A stretch of DNA of 64,000 nucleotides from positions 1 through 64,000 of the forward strand of contig CANKMW010000016.1 of assembly GCA_947483555.1 (NCBI GenBank), read 5' to 3'. Shown in pieces: positions 43,957 through 52,740 of the stretch. The stretch is from Myxococcales bacterium. GTDB taxonomy: Bacteria; Myxococcota_A; Polyangia; Haliangiales; Haliangiaceae. Each line of letters begins with the position of its first letter. Positions within the stretch are counted from its first letter, which is position 1. Under the pieces are notes generated by a model. It made no database searches. It saw only the letters and a list, made by a program, of their open reading frames with translations, and had not been told where the DNA came from. Both the position numbers and the translations under genes were made by a program.

Positions 43957-45246
43957 TCAGATCGGGGCGTTGGCGGCGTTGGCGGCGGCGGCCGCGGCGC
44001 GCCCGGCGGCGACGTCGACGCGGGTGAGCAGGACGCCACCGACGACGAAGAACGCGATGATCGACAGGATCGCGGGCCGGCTGGACCCGAAGGCGGTCTG
44101 GGCGGCGGCGAAGATCGCCGGGCCGACGATGCCGGCGAACTTCTCGAACACGGCGAACAGCCCGAAGAACTCGCTCGAGCGATGGCGCGGAATCATGGAT
44201 GCGAACAGCGAGCGCGACAGGGCCTGGGTGCCGCCCTGGACCAGGCCGACCAGCACGGCGAGGATGAAGAAATCCGTGGTGCTGTCGAGGAAGAAGCCGT
44301 AGACGCTGACCACGACGTAGAGGCCGAGGCCGACGAGGATCGAGGCCCGGGTCCCGATCATGCCGGCGATGGTGCCGAACAGGAAGGTGGCCGGAATGCC
44401 GACGAACTGCACCACCACCAGGGCGGTGATGAGCGACTTGGTCTCGATGCCGAGCTCGGCGCCGTAGATCACGGCGGTCCGGTAGATGGTCCCGATGCCG
44501 TCGTTGTAGATGAGGAAGGCAAGCAGCATCAGCGCCGCCTGCGGGAACCGCCGCAGCTCGCGGTAGGTGGTGCGCAGGTCGCTGAACGCGGCCCGGACCG
44601 CGGCCAGCCCGGCGACCCGGCGCTCGGGGGGCAGGGCCGGCTCGGGCACGACGCGGAACAGGGGCACCGCGAAGGCGGCCCACCAGGCCGCGGTGACCAG
44701 GAACGCGACGTGGACGGCCGCGGTCGAATCGAGTCCGACCACGCCCAGGGTGGCGAGCAGGAGGCCACCGCCGAAGTAGCCGAGCGCATAGCCGGCCGTC
44801 GACACCCGATCGATCTCGTCGGGGCGGGCGACGTGGGGCAGGAGGGCGTCGTAGAACACGAACGCGCCGTTGGCTGCGATGTTGGCGATGCCGAACAAGA
44901 CCAGCGCCCACAGCCAGTCGCCGTGCCCGATGGTCGCCATCGCCGCGGTGGCGAGCACGCCGAGCGCCGAGAAGACGAACAGGAAGCGCTTCTTGACCGG
45001 GGCGCGGTCGGCGATGGCCCCCAGCACCGGCGACAGCAGGGCGGCGAACGCGAGGGCGATCGTGGTGGCGATCGTGAAGCGGCGACTGGCCTCGACCTCC
45101 AGCATCGGCTGGCCAGCGACCTTGACGAAGAAGATCGGGAACACCGCCGACACCACGACCGTGATGAACGCCGAGTTGGCCCAGTCGTACGCTGCCCACG
45201 CCCGCAGCTCGCGCCGATCGAGTCCGATGCGGGCGAGAAATCGCAC
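43957..45246 (-). CDS. MFS transporter of the UMF1/Atg22-like family (429 aa)
   Basis: About twelve membrane helices occur, with the family motif AWAAYDWANSAFITVVVSAV near the N terminus. DRAPVKKRFLFVFSALGVLA follows in the first MFS loop. This matches the UMF1/Atg22-like group of exporters. The substrate is unknown. The length is typical. It lies just downstream of hexamer array 3 on the opposite side from the GIY-YIG gene. Confidence 0.88.
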   Translation of the reverse strand: MRFLARIGLDRRELRAWAAYDWANSAFITVVVSAVFPIFFVKVAGQPMLEVEASRRFTIATTIALAFAALLSPVLGAIADRAPVKKRFLFVFSALGVLATAAMATIGHGDWLWALVLFGIANIAANGAFVFYDALLPHVARPDEIDRVSTAGYALGYFGGGLLLATLGVVGLDSTAAVHVAFLVTAAWWAAFAVPLFRVVPEPALPPERRVAGLAAVRAAFSDLRTTYRELRRFPQAALMLLAFLIYNDGIGTIYRTAVIYGAELGIETKSLITALVVVQFVGIPATFLFGTIAGMIGTRASILVGLGLYVVVSVYGFFLDSTTDFFILAVLVGLVQGGTQALSRSLFASMIPRHRSSEFFGLFAVFEKFAGIVGPAIFAAAQTAFGSSRPAILSIIAFFVVGGVLLTRVDVAAGRAAAAAANAANAPI

Positions 45247-45264
45247 GCCGCGACGCTATCACGT

Positions 45265-45400
45265 GGCCTCGGTCCCGCCTCGGTCTCGGTCCCGGCCTCG
45301 GTCCCGGTCCCGGCCTCGGTCTCGGCCTCGGTCCCGGTCCCGGCCTCGGTCCCGGTCCCGGCCTCGGTCCCGACCTCGGCCTCGGTCCCGGCCTCGGACT
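45265..45400. repeat. Hexanucleotide repeat array 3
   Basis: Tandem 6-bp units of the form CCTCGG/TCCCGG cover the space between the MFS gene and the GIY-YIG gene end. The units are richer in C than in arrays 1 and 2 but keep the 6-bp period. A REP-like hairpin follows directly. Confidence 0.85.
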
Positions 45401-45749
45401 AGCCGGAGCCCGGGACCCGATCCCGTTCGTCCTGAGCGAGGCCGCGGAGCGGCCGAGTCGAAGGACGCATTCCGCACCGTGCCAGCTGGTGGATCGCGGC
45501 CCAGTCGGCTCGAATCAGGGCCGCCTTCTTTGCTCGGCTCCAGCCCTTGAGCTGTTTCTCGCGCTCGAGGGCCTCGATCCGCGTCGCGACCTCGCAGGCG
45601 AAGACGAACTCGAGCGGCCGACGCTTCGATGTGTAGCCATCGAAGGTCCCGAAATGGTGCTGGGCGATTCGCGTCTCCAGGTCGTCGGTGTGTTCGACGT
45701 AGTAGGAGTCATCACGGCAGCGAACCATGTAGACGTAGAACGGCTTCAT
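45399..45749 (-). CDS. GIY-YIG nuclease flanked by REP-like repeats (116 aa)
   Basis: The small GIY-YIG domain begins FYVYMVRCRDDSYYVEHTDD, with GYTSKRRPLEFVFACEVATR and EREKQLKGWSRAKKAALI. In most relatives the second motif reads YVGHTDN; here Gly is Glu, at a position of the catalytic YIG strand, so activity is uncertain. The last about 25 residues (CGMRPSTRPLRGLAQDERDR) are encoded by a REP-like hairpin, and the ATG lies within 5 bp of another REP copy. Similar GIY-YIG plus REP pairings suggest a mobile or domesticated repeat-processing unit. Confidence 0.75.
   Translation of the reverse strand: MKPFYVYMVRCRDDSYYVEHTDDLETRIAQHHFGTFDGYTSKRRPLEFVFACEVATRIEALEREKQLKGWSRAKKAALIRADWAAIHQLARCGMRPSTRPLRGLAQDERDRVPGSG
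45416..45506. repeat. REP-like repeat with hairpin, copy next to array 3
   Basis: A hairpin at 45429-45466 has outer arms GTCCT/AGGAC and inner arms GGCCGC/GCGGCC with a 3-nt loop. About 85 bp around it, including CGCATTCCGCACCGTGCCAG, recurs almost unchanged at 46001-46091. It encodes the C terminus of the GIY-YIG gene. Confidence 0.85.
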
Positions 45750-45867
45750 CGACCACGCCCTTCGACTCGCCCCTGCGGGGCTCGCTCAGGGCAAACGGGT
45801 AACAGACCGCTCCGACATCGACCACGCCCTTCGACTCGCCCCTGCGGGGCTCGCTCAGGGCAAACGG
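45745..45867. repeat. Two direct 54-bp copies of a REP-like hairpin
   Basis: The segment at 45745-45798 is repeated identically at 45814-45867. Each copy holds a hairpin (45755-45790 and 45824-45859) with outer arms GCCCT/AGGGC and inner GCCCC/GGGGC. The GIY-YIG start codon lies at the edge of the first copy. Confidence 0.88.
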
Positions 45868-45871
45868 GTGG

Positions 45872-45990
45872 CTCGGTCTCGGTGTCGGCCTCGGTTTCGG
45901 TTTCGGTTTCGGTTTCGGTCTCGGTCTCGGTCTCGGACCCGGACCCGGCCCCGGACCCGGATCCGGATCCGGACCCGGCCCCGGCCCAGG
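45872..45990. repeat. Hexanucleotide repeat array 4
   Basis: Tandem TCGGTT/TCGGTC units grade into CCGGAC/CCGGCC units, keeping the 6-bp period. The array sits between the doubled REP-like hairpin and the next REP-like repeat. No gene is supported here. Confidence 0.85.
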
Positions 45991-46000
45991 ACTCGGGGAC

Positions 46001-46091
46001 CTGATCCCGGTCGTCCTGAGCGAGGTCGCGGAGCGGCCGAGTCGAAGGACGCATTCCGCACCGTGCCAGCCGGTGGACCGCGGCCCGGTCG
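46001..46091. repeat. REP-like repeat downstream of the TPR kinase gene
   Basis: A near-identical copy of 45416-45506, with the hairpin at 46013-46050. It directly follows array 4, as the first copy follows array 3, so array plus hairpin behaves as a compound repeat. Confidence 0.85.
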
Positions 46092-46111
46092 GGTTGGTGG
46101 CCGTGGCCTGA

Positions 46112-49100
46112 TCAGCGACGACGGGCGGCGGCGACGCGATCGAAGACCGGACGCTTGTCGCCGCTGAGGCGGCCGCTGCGGACGAGGGTGTCGAGCTCGA
46201 GAAAGGCGGCGTCGAGGTCGGCGCGCGCGGCGGTGCGCGCGGCGGCGGTGGGCGTGGCGGTCGCGGCCGGCGCCAGGCGGGCCCGCGATCGGATCCAGCG
46301 GGCCTCGGCGCGCAGGGCGGGCCACACCGCCGAGCCCGGTGCGACCGCCAGCGCGAGCGTGGCCTCGGTCTCGGCGCGGGTGGTGTCGGCGACGGCACCG
46401 GCCGGGTTGCCGCTGGCGAGCCGCAACTCGGCGCGCACCAGCAGCCCGCCGACCAGGGTCTCCTTCCACTCGACGTTGATGGCGTCGGCGACCACCAGCT
46501 TGTCGATGAGGGCGATGCCGCGCTCGGCGCGCGCCTCGCCCAGCCCGGGTTCGCCGCCGCTCAGGTGGACGCGGCCGAGCTGGATCTCCGACAACGCCAG
46601 CTCGTTGCGGACCAGCGCTTGATCCGGGCTCTCGTCGTGGAGCTGGGCCCGCAGGTCGAGCGCCGACTCGCCGGCCTTGCGGGCCTTGGCCAGGTCACCG
46701 CCGATCCAGTGCGCGTACGAGATCTTGCTGTCGGACCACGCCACCAGCCGGCGCCACAACGGGCTCTTCGGATCGCGGGCCAGGAGCCGCTCGCGGATCG
46801 TGCGGGCGGCGACGTATTGATCGAGCGCGCCGGCGAGCTCGCCCTTCCACAGCCGCGAATCGCCGAGGCGGAAGTGGAGCCGCGACAGGTCGATCAGCCA
46901 GCTGGTGTTGGTGGGGTCTTGCTGGACCAGGGTGGTGTGGTTGACCAGCCCCTGCTCGAGCAACCGGATGGCGCCGTCGGCGTCACCGGGCTCGAGGAGC
47001 GCGTAGCCCCAGTTGGACAGGATGATGCCGCGCTCGCGCCGCCACGCCGCGTTGCCGGCGTCCTTGCGCAGCAGGCCATCGACGACCGCGAGCGCCTTCT
47101 GATAGTTGGTGACCGCCGAGCCGAGCTTGCCCAGCTCGCGCTCGACGTCGGCGACCTGGTTGCGGGCCCGCACCAGATCGAGCTGGCGGCCGGTGTTCTC
47201 GGGATCGTCGGCGACCAGCGCGGCGCGCAGCTTCTCGGCGGCCACGTACTCGTCGAGCGCGCGGCCGGTGTCGCCGCGGGCCTGGAACGCGCTGGCCAGC
47301 TTGAAGTGGCTGGTGGCGAGCGCGCCGCTGGCCTCGGCGTCCTTGCCGCCGCTGGTCGCGACCAGGCGCTTGCGGGCCGCCATCGCCTGGCTGTACTCGC
47401 GCGACGCGTCGTCGAGGTGGCCGAGGTTGCGCGTGATGTCGCCGATCTGGTCGCGAGCGGCGGCGCTACCGAGCAGGGCGTCGCGGTCGTCCGGGTTGCG
47501 GACCAGCAGCGCGTCGTAATGCACCAGCGCGGCGCGGACGGTCTCGATCTCGGCGCTGTACTCGCCGCGCGCATGCTGGACGCGCCCGATCTCGACCACC
47601 AGCTCGGCCAGCAGCTGGAACTGGGCGCCGAGGTCGGGGCCATCGGGCGTGGCGGCGATCAGGGCTTCCAGGCGGGCGCGACCCTCGCCCAGCGAGGTGA
47701 GCGCGGCCGGCGTATCGCCGCGCTCGGCCTCGGCCTGGCCGAGGGTGTGGAGCGCCGCCGCCATGCGCAGGGTGTCGCTGGCGGTGATGCCGCCGGGCAG
47801 CGCGGCGAGCAGGCGGTAGTAGTCGCGGATCTGGGCCCCCATGCCGGCCAGCAGATCCTTGCGGCCGATCGCGCCCAGCCGCGTGCGCAGGTCCTGGACC
47901 ATGAAGTCGACGATGCCCTCGGCGGCGGTGCGGCGACGCTCGGCGAGCTGGCGCTGCGCGGTGGCGCGGTCACGCTCGGCGACGATGCGGCGCACGGCGA
48001 TGGTGCCGAGCACGGCGAACGCGACCACGGCGATCGCGGTCACCGTCACCGCGGCCCGGTGGCGGCGCACGAAGCGCGCGACGCGCTCGCGCAGCGAGTA
48101 GTCATGGGCGGCGACCAGCTTGCCGGTCTGGAAGCGGCGCAATTCCTCGGCCAGCGCCTGCGCCGTCGGGTAGCGATCGGCGGGCTCGTGGGCCATGGCC
48201 CGCTCGATGATCGCGACCAGATCGGGGGGCGCGCCGGTGTTGCGATCGGACAGCGGCACGACCTTGCCGGCGATGGCGTGGGCGATGACATCGGTCGCCG
48301 TGCGCGCCGTGTAGGGCGGGGCGCCGGCCAGCGTGTGGTAGAGCATCGCGCCCAGGCTGAAGACGTCGGCGCGCTCGTCGACCACGTCGCCGCGGGCCTG
48401 CTCGGGTGGCATGTACGCCGGGGTCCCCATCACCGCGCCGGCGACGGTGAGCGAGGCGTCGGCGGTGGCCCCACCCGGCCGGGTGCGGTCGCCGGTCCCC
48501 AGCCCGGCCGCCGGGCCACTTCCGGACACCCCGCTGCGCCGTCGCGGCGTCGACGAGCCGTGGGCGAGTGGCGCCGGGGCGCCATCGTCGCCGCGGGTGC
48601 GGTCGCCGTCGCTGCCGCGAGTGCGGGGCGGTGCGGTGGCGACGTCGTCCTCGGTGGGCGCGTCGAGATCCTTGGCCAGCCCCCAGTCGATCACCACGAT
48701 CTCGCCGAAGTCTCCGACCAGCACGTTGGCAGGCTTGAGATCGCGGTGGATGACGCGCCGCGAGTGGGCGTAGGCGATGGCGTCGACCGCGGCGATGATC
48801 GACGGCAACAGCGACAGGCGCGCCGCCAGCGTCGTGGCATCGGCGATGACGCGATCGAGCGGTCGCCCGGAGACCAGCTTCATGGCGTAGAACGGTTCGC
48901 CCGACGGCCAGCGTCCGGCCTGGTAGACCGGCACGATCGCCGGATGTTGCAGGCGGGCGGTGATCAGGGCCTCGCGGCGGAAGCGCACCGCCTGCTCGGG
49001 ATCGGAGTGGAGCAGTTCCTTGATCGCGACCGGTCGGCCGAGGTGACGGTCGTGGGCAGCCATGATGCGGCCCATGCCGCCGCGTGCGACCTCGCGTTCG

Positions 49101-49438
49101 GTGATGTACTGCGCCGGATCGGCGAATGGCAGCTCGTCGACGGCGGCCGAGACGCGCGTCGACTCCGAGCCGCCGCCGCCGGCGACCGTGTCGCGGTACG
49201 AATCGATCTCGGTGCGGCGGCGATCGGTCGACGAGCCGGCGGCCATCGTGGCGTCGGTGCTGATCTCGGCGGTGGCCGACTGGTCGGGGCGCCCGGCCCG
49301 TGGTGGGGCCGGTGCCGTCGCCGGGCCGGCGGCCATCGTCGCGTCGGCGGCGGGAGCCACCGCCGTTCTGGGCGGTGCCAGGGTGGCCGCGAACGCGTCA
49401 TCGGCCGCGGGGCGGTCAGGACGCGAGGGCACGCTCAT
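46112..49438 (-). CDS. Ser/Thr protein kinase with C-terminal TPR region (1108 aa)
   Basis: A disordered N terminus precedes the kinase domain (about residues 110-435): glycine loop EVARGGMGRIMAAHD, Lys140 in VAIKELLH, HRD in RRVIHRDLKPANVLV. The metal motif reads VIDWGLAKD, that is DWG in place of DFG. A Pro/Gly-rich insert within the C-lobe precedes MGTPAYMPPEQARG. One membrane helix (VTVTAIAVVAFAVLGTIAV, about 465) separates it from a long TPR-rich region (about 520-1040). This is the typical layout of myxobacterial kinases that sense through periplasmic TPRs. It ends just before a REP-like repeat. Confidence 0.92.
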   Translation of the reverse strand: MSVPSRPDRPAADDAFAATLAPPRTAVAPAADATMAAGPATAPAPPRAGRPDQSATAEISTDATMAAGSSTDRRRTEIDSYRDTVAGGGGSESTRVSAAVDELPFADPAQYITEREVARGGMGRIMAAHDRHLGRPVAIKELLHSDPEQAVRFRREALITARLQHPAIVPVYQAGRWPSGEPFYAMKLVSGRPLDRVIADATTLAARLSLLPSIIAAVDAIAYAHSRRVIHRDLKPANVLVGDFGEIVVIDWGLAKDLDAPTEDDVATAPPRTRGSDGDRTRGDDGAPAPLAHGSSTPRRRSGVSGSGPAAGLGTGDRTRPGGATADASLTVAGAVMGTPAYMPPEQARGDVVDERADVFSLGAMLYHTLAGAPPYTARTATDVIAHAIAGKVVPLSDRNTGAPPDLVAIIERAMAHEPADRYPTAQALAEELRRFQTGKLVAAHDYSLRERVARFVRRHRAAVTVTAIAVVAFAVLGTIAVRRIVAERDRATAQRQLAERRRTAAEGIVDFMVQDLRTRLGAIGRKDLLAGMGAQIRDYYRLLAALPGGITASDTLRMAAALHTLGQAEAERGDTPAALTSLGEGRARLEALIAATPDGPDLGAQFQLLAELVVEIGRVQHARGEYSAEIETVRAALVHYDALLVRNPDDRDALLGSAAARDQIGDITRNLGHLDDASREYSQAMAARKRLVATSGGKDAEASGALATSHFKLASAFQARGDTGRALDEYVAAEKLRAALVADDPENTGRQLDLVRARNQVADVERELGKLGSAVTNYQKALAVVDGLLRKDAGNAAWRRERGIILSNWGYALLEPGDADGAIRLLEQGLVNHTTLVQQDPTNTSWLIDLSRLHFRLGDSRLWKGELAGALDQYVAARTIRERLLARDPKSPLWRRLVAWSDSKISYAHWIGGDLAKARKAGESALDLRAQLHDESPDQALVRNELALSEIQLGRVHLSGGEPGLGEARAERGIALIDKLVVADAINVEWKETLVGGLLVRAELRLASGNPAGAVADTTRAETEATLALAVAPGSAVWPALRAEARWIRSRARLAPAATATPTAAARTAARADLDAAFLELDTLVRSGRLSGDKRPVFDRVAAARRR

Positions 49439-49459
49439 CTGCTACCAATGGTACCGCTG

Positions 49460-50251
49460 ATGCTCGCTCCGCTCCACGTCGTTCGCGCCGGTGCCGGCCC
49501 GCTGGTCGTGCTGGTCCACGGCAGCGCCACCGATCACGGAACCTGGTCGATCCAGCTCGCCAGCAAGCTGACCGAACGGGTCCGGCTGGTCGCCTACGAT
49601 CGTCGCGGTGCCGGCCGCTCGCCGCTCCCCGACGGCCGACCGTTCCTGTCGATCGCCGAGCACGCCGCCGAGCTCGCGACCTTGATCGAGGGTGAAGCCG
49701 CCGGCGCGCTGGTCGTGGGTTCGAGCTTCGGCGCCGCGGTCGTCCTCGAGCTGGCGCGCCATGCGCCGCCGTGGCTGGCCGGCATGGTGCTGCTCGAGCC
49801 ACCGCTGCCACCCTCCGACCACGCGCCCGATGCCCAGGGCGCGTTGCTGCTCGAGCTCGATCGCCTCGCCGCCGCAGAAGGTCCGCCGGCGGCCGCCGAA
49901 CGGTTTCTGCGCACCGTGCTGGGCGACGCGGCGTGGGGGCGTCTGCCGCGCGCGTTCCAGGACCGCAGCAGGGGGTTCTGGCCCCAGATCCGGGGCGACT
50001 GCCACGCGCTCGCCGCCTACCGGGTCGACTACGGATCGCTGGGCGCGATCGCCACGCCGGCGCTGTTGCTCGCCGGTGAACGGTCGGCGCCGTACTTCCG
50101 TCCGACCATCGACGCGCTGGTCGGCGCGCTCCCCGGGGCGCGGATGGCGGTCGTGCCGGCCGCCGGTCACATGATGCAGGCCCAGGCGCCGCGCGCCTTT
50201 CACGACCGCCTGCTGTCGTTCGCGACCGCCATCGGGCACCTCGCACCGTAA
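49460..50251 (+). CDS. Alpha/beta hydrolase (263 aa)
   Basis: The core of an alpha/beta-hydrolase fold is clear: the oxyanion-site LVVLVHGSATDHGTW, nucleophile Ser in VVGSSFGAAV (GxSxG), a strand LLLAGERSAPYF near the acid position, and the catalytic His in PAAGHMMQAQAP. The product is cytoplasmic and close in type to esterases or C-C hydrolases; the substrate is unknown. The ATG at 49460 or at 49448 may be the start. It is divergent from the TPR kinase. Confidence 0.85.
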   Translation: MLAPLHVVRAGAGPLVVLVHGSATDHGTWSIQLASKLTERVRLVAYDRRGAGRSPLPDGRPFLSIAEHAAELATLIEGEAAGALVVGSSFGAAVVLELARHAPPWLAGMVLLEPPLPPSDHAPDAQGALLLELDRLAAAEGPPAAAERFLRTVLGDAAWGRLPRAFQDRSRGFWPQIRGDCHALAAYRVDYGSLGAIATPALLLAGERSAPYFRPTIDALVGALPGARMAVVPAAGHMMQAQAPRAFHDRLLSFATAIGHLAP

Positions 50252-50292
50252 CGGCTTGCCCCCGCCCGCCCCGTCGGGCAGAGTGCCGCGCC

Positions 50293-51735
50293 ATGCCCGA
50301 ACCCGAGCGTCCCCGCGCGGTCATCGCCGCGGTCCAGCTCCGCGACGTCGACGACGCCACCTTCGCGTCCTCGATCGCCGAGCTGCGCCGCCTCGCGACC
50401 ACGCTCGGTCTGGAGGTGGTCGCGGAGATCACCCAGCGTCGTTCCCGCCTCGCGTCTGGCAAGGTGCTCGGCGATGGCAAGCTCGTCGAGCTGGCCAAGC
50501 TGACCGGTGGTACCGGAATCGTCGCGGCCTATCGCAAGCCCGGCACGCGCAAGTCGGCCACGGCCACGGAAGCGGCCACCGAATCGGAATCGGCGACGAA
50601 ATCCGAATCGGAGTCGGAATCGGAATCGGAATCGGAATCGGAATCGGAATCGGAATCCGATACGGAATCCGACACGGAAGCCGGTACCGGTACCGGTACG
50701 GTCACCCCCACCGCCACCGTCGTCCTCGTCGATCACGACCTGTCCCCGACCCAGCAGCGCAACCTCGAGAAGGCCACCGGCGCCGATGTCTACGATCGCA
50801 CGCAGGTGATCCTGGGCATCTTCCATCAGCACGCCAAGACCCGGGAGGCCCGACTCCAGGTCGAGATCGCGCGCCTCGGCTACGAGGCACCGCGCCTGCG
50901 CGAAGGCGGCGGCGGTGGCGATCGAGTGCGGGGCGGCGTCGGTGGCAAGGGCGCCGGCGAGAGCACGCTGGAGCTCGATCGCCGCCGGATCCGGGATCGC
51001 ATCTCCGAGCTCCGCCGCGAGCTGGCGGCGATCGAGAGTGGCGGCAAGACCCGACGCCAGCGCCGCGGCGACGCCCGGACCATCGCCGTGGTCGGCTACA
51101 CCAACGCCGGCAAGAGCTCGCTCATGCGCGCGCTCACCGGCAGCGACGTCTACATCGCCGACAAGCTGTTCGCGACCCTCGACACCACCGTGCGCGTGCT
51201 CGACGGCCGGGTCAAGCCGCCGATCCTGCTCTCCGACACGGTCGGCTTCATCAAGAAGCTGCCCCACGATCTGGTGGCCTCGTTCCGCTCCACCCTCGAG
51301 GAGGCCGCCGAGGCCGACCTGCTGCTGCAGGTCGTCGATGCCGCCGACGCCGCCTTCCGCGATCACATGACGGTGACGCGCACCGTGCTCGCCGAGGTTG
51401 GCGCCGACGCGCCGATGCTGGTGGTCCTCAACAAGGCCGACCGCCTCGACGCCAGCGCCCGCGCCGAGCTGGCGCTCGGGTTTCCCGACGCGGTCATCAT
51501 GTCGGCCAAGGACCCCGCCGACGTCGCGCTGCTGCGCGAGCGGATGATCGAGCACTTCGCCGGCGCCGCGGTCACCGCCGAGCTGGTGGTGCCGTGGGCC
51601 CGCCACAAGCTGATCCACGAGCTGCACACGCGCTGCCGGGTGGTCGACGAACAGCACGACGAGCACGGCACCCGGGTCACGGTGCGCGCGCCGTCGACCA
51701 TCGTCGACGAGCTGCGCGCGTTGCTGGTCAGCTGA
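50293..51735 (+). CDS. hflX: GTPase HflX with a microsatellite-encoded Glu-Ser insert (480 aa)
   Basis: HflX is a ribosome-associated GTPase that rescues stalled or heat-stressed ribosomes. The N-terminal HflX domain is followed by a helical linker and the G domain, with VVGYTNAGKSSLMRALTG (G1), DTVGFIKKLPHDLVASF (G3) and VLNKADRL (G4). Residues about 84-140 hold an insert absent from usual HflX. Its core is a run of alternating Ser and Glu residues (about 104-122) encoded by a hexanucleotide array. The downstream motif NLEKATGADVYDRTQVIL is intact, so the frame is preserved and the protein is probably functional. Confidence 0.93.
   Translation: MPEPERPRAVIAAVQLRDVDDATFASSIAELRRLATTLGLEVVAEITQRRSRLASGKVLGDGKLVELAKLTGGTGIVAAYRKPGTRKSATATEAATESESATKSESESESESESESESESESDTESDTEAGTGTGTVTPTATVVLVDHDLSPTQQRNLEKATGADVYDRTQVILGIFHQHAKTREARLQVEIARLGYEAPRLREGGGGGDRVRGGVGGKGAGESTLELDRRRIRDRISELRRELAAIESGGKTRRQRRGDARTIAVVGYTNAGKSSLMRALTGSDVYIADKLFATLDTTVRVLDGRVKPPILLSDTVGFIKKLPHDLVASFRSTLEEAAEADLLLQVVDAADAAFRDHMTVTRTVLAEVGADAPMLVVLNKADRLDASARAELALGFPDAVIMSAKDPADVALLRERMIEHFAGAAVTAELVVPWARHKLIHELHTRCRVVDEQHDEHGTRVTVRAPSTIVDELRALLVS
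50560..50699. repeat. hflX: Hexanucleotide repeat array 5, inside hflX
   Basis: In-frame tandem units of 6 bp (mostly GGAATC) encode alternating Glu and Ser, flanked by related ACGGAA/CCGGTA units. The period is a multiple of three, so copy-number change would alter insert length without breaking the frame. Confidence 0.85.
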
Positions 51736-51762
51736 CGCGCCCCACCGGGCCGGGTCGCTCGC

Positions 51763-52659
51763 TCAGCGCACCACGACCGAGACCGTGCCGGTCAAGACTT
51801 TCTCCCACACCTGGTGGCCGTGATCGGGCCACGACGGCGAGCTGGTGCCGGGCACCAGCTCGGCATCGAAGCTGCATCGCACCTGGTAGGTCCCGGCGGC
51901 GCCGATGGTGACCCAGCCACCGACGTCTTCGACATACTCGATCTTGTCGCCCGGCTGCAGCGTCCGGTAGACGAAGCCGCCGCCGCCGCCGATGCCGCCG
52001 CGCTCGATCGGCGGCAGCGGCTTGCCGCCTTGCTCGACGGCGAATCCGAAGTGGTCGTCGCGGCCGGTCATGCGCCCGCCGTCCTGGAACCCGACCGCGG
52101 TCTTGCCGGTGTTCTCGATCTCGACGGTGATCTCCATCGGCGAGCCGACCACGAACGGCTGGGTGGCGGCCCGCCAGCGTCCGACCAGACCGGCGCCGAG
52201 CGGCGTCCGGTCCTTGCGCTTCACTTTCCAGGCCCGGGCCAGCTGATCGGCCGTGCCGCGGTCGACCAGGAAGTTGGTCGCGCCGACCGTGGTGCCGCTG
52301 AACCCGGTGCCCCAGCTCTCGGCCCGGATCACGGCGCCCTTGACCACCAGATAGAGGGCGGCGGTGGGGACCGCCGGCAAGCCGACCAGCGCAACGTAGA
52401 CGTCGTTGCGGTTGGAGCGCGAGAACACCGCGCGGATCCCGGGCACGACCTCCGCGCCCAGGCGGGCGAACCCGCCCCGCGCCTTCACCGCCCACACGCC
52501 GGTGCCGCGCGCCGCGACCGACTCGCCCTCGTACACGGCACCGATCGATGGCCGCCGGGGTGCCGCCAGCGCGGTGCCTCGGCCGAGCGCCAGGACGACC
52601 GGCGTCGCCGCCATCCACCCGATCACCCGACGACGCGTCAGCTGCGCTCCATCCGCCAT
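51763..52659 (-). CDS. Exported protein with twin-arginine-like signal, paralogue B (298 aa)
   Basis: The N terminus LTRRRVIGWMAATPVVLALG is a Tat-type signal. The mature part shares with the protein at 31901-32812 the order RAESWGTGFSG, an Ig-like VEIENTGKTAVGFQDGG stretch, and the closing SPSWPDHGHQVWE. The pair is therefore paralogous. The protein is probably periplasmic or extracellular. No enzyme motif is seen and the function is unknown. Confidence 0.65.
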   Translation of the reverse strand: MADGAQLTRRRVIGWMAATPVVLALGRGTALAAPRRPSIGAVYEGESVAARGTGVWAVKARGGFARLGAEVVPGIRAVFSRSNRNDVYVALVGLPAVPTAALYLVVKGAVIRAESWGTGFSGTTVGATNFLVDRGTADQLARAWKVKRKDRTPLGAGLVGRWRAATQPFVVGSPMEITVEIENTGKTAVGFQDGGRMTGRDDHFGFAVEQGGKPLPPIERGGIGGGGGFVYRTLQPGDKIEYVEDVGGWVTIGAAGTYQVRCSFDAELVPGTSSPSWPDHGHQVWEKVLTGTVSVVVR

Positions 52660-52740
52660 CGCGGCATCCTACCCGATGCCCGGGCGGCTGGCGCAGCGCT
52701 GGCGCTTGCACCGGCGGGTCGCGTCGCGCATACCGGAGGT

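Noticed and set aside
45265..45990. CRISPR array
   Set aside because: The repeats have a 6-bp period without unique spacers, and no cas genes are present.
46565..49459. A very long plus-strand frame preceding the hydrolase
   Set aside because: It is antisense to the TPR kinase and only its last part (from 49460) is protein-like; that part is annotated as the hydrolase.
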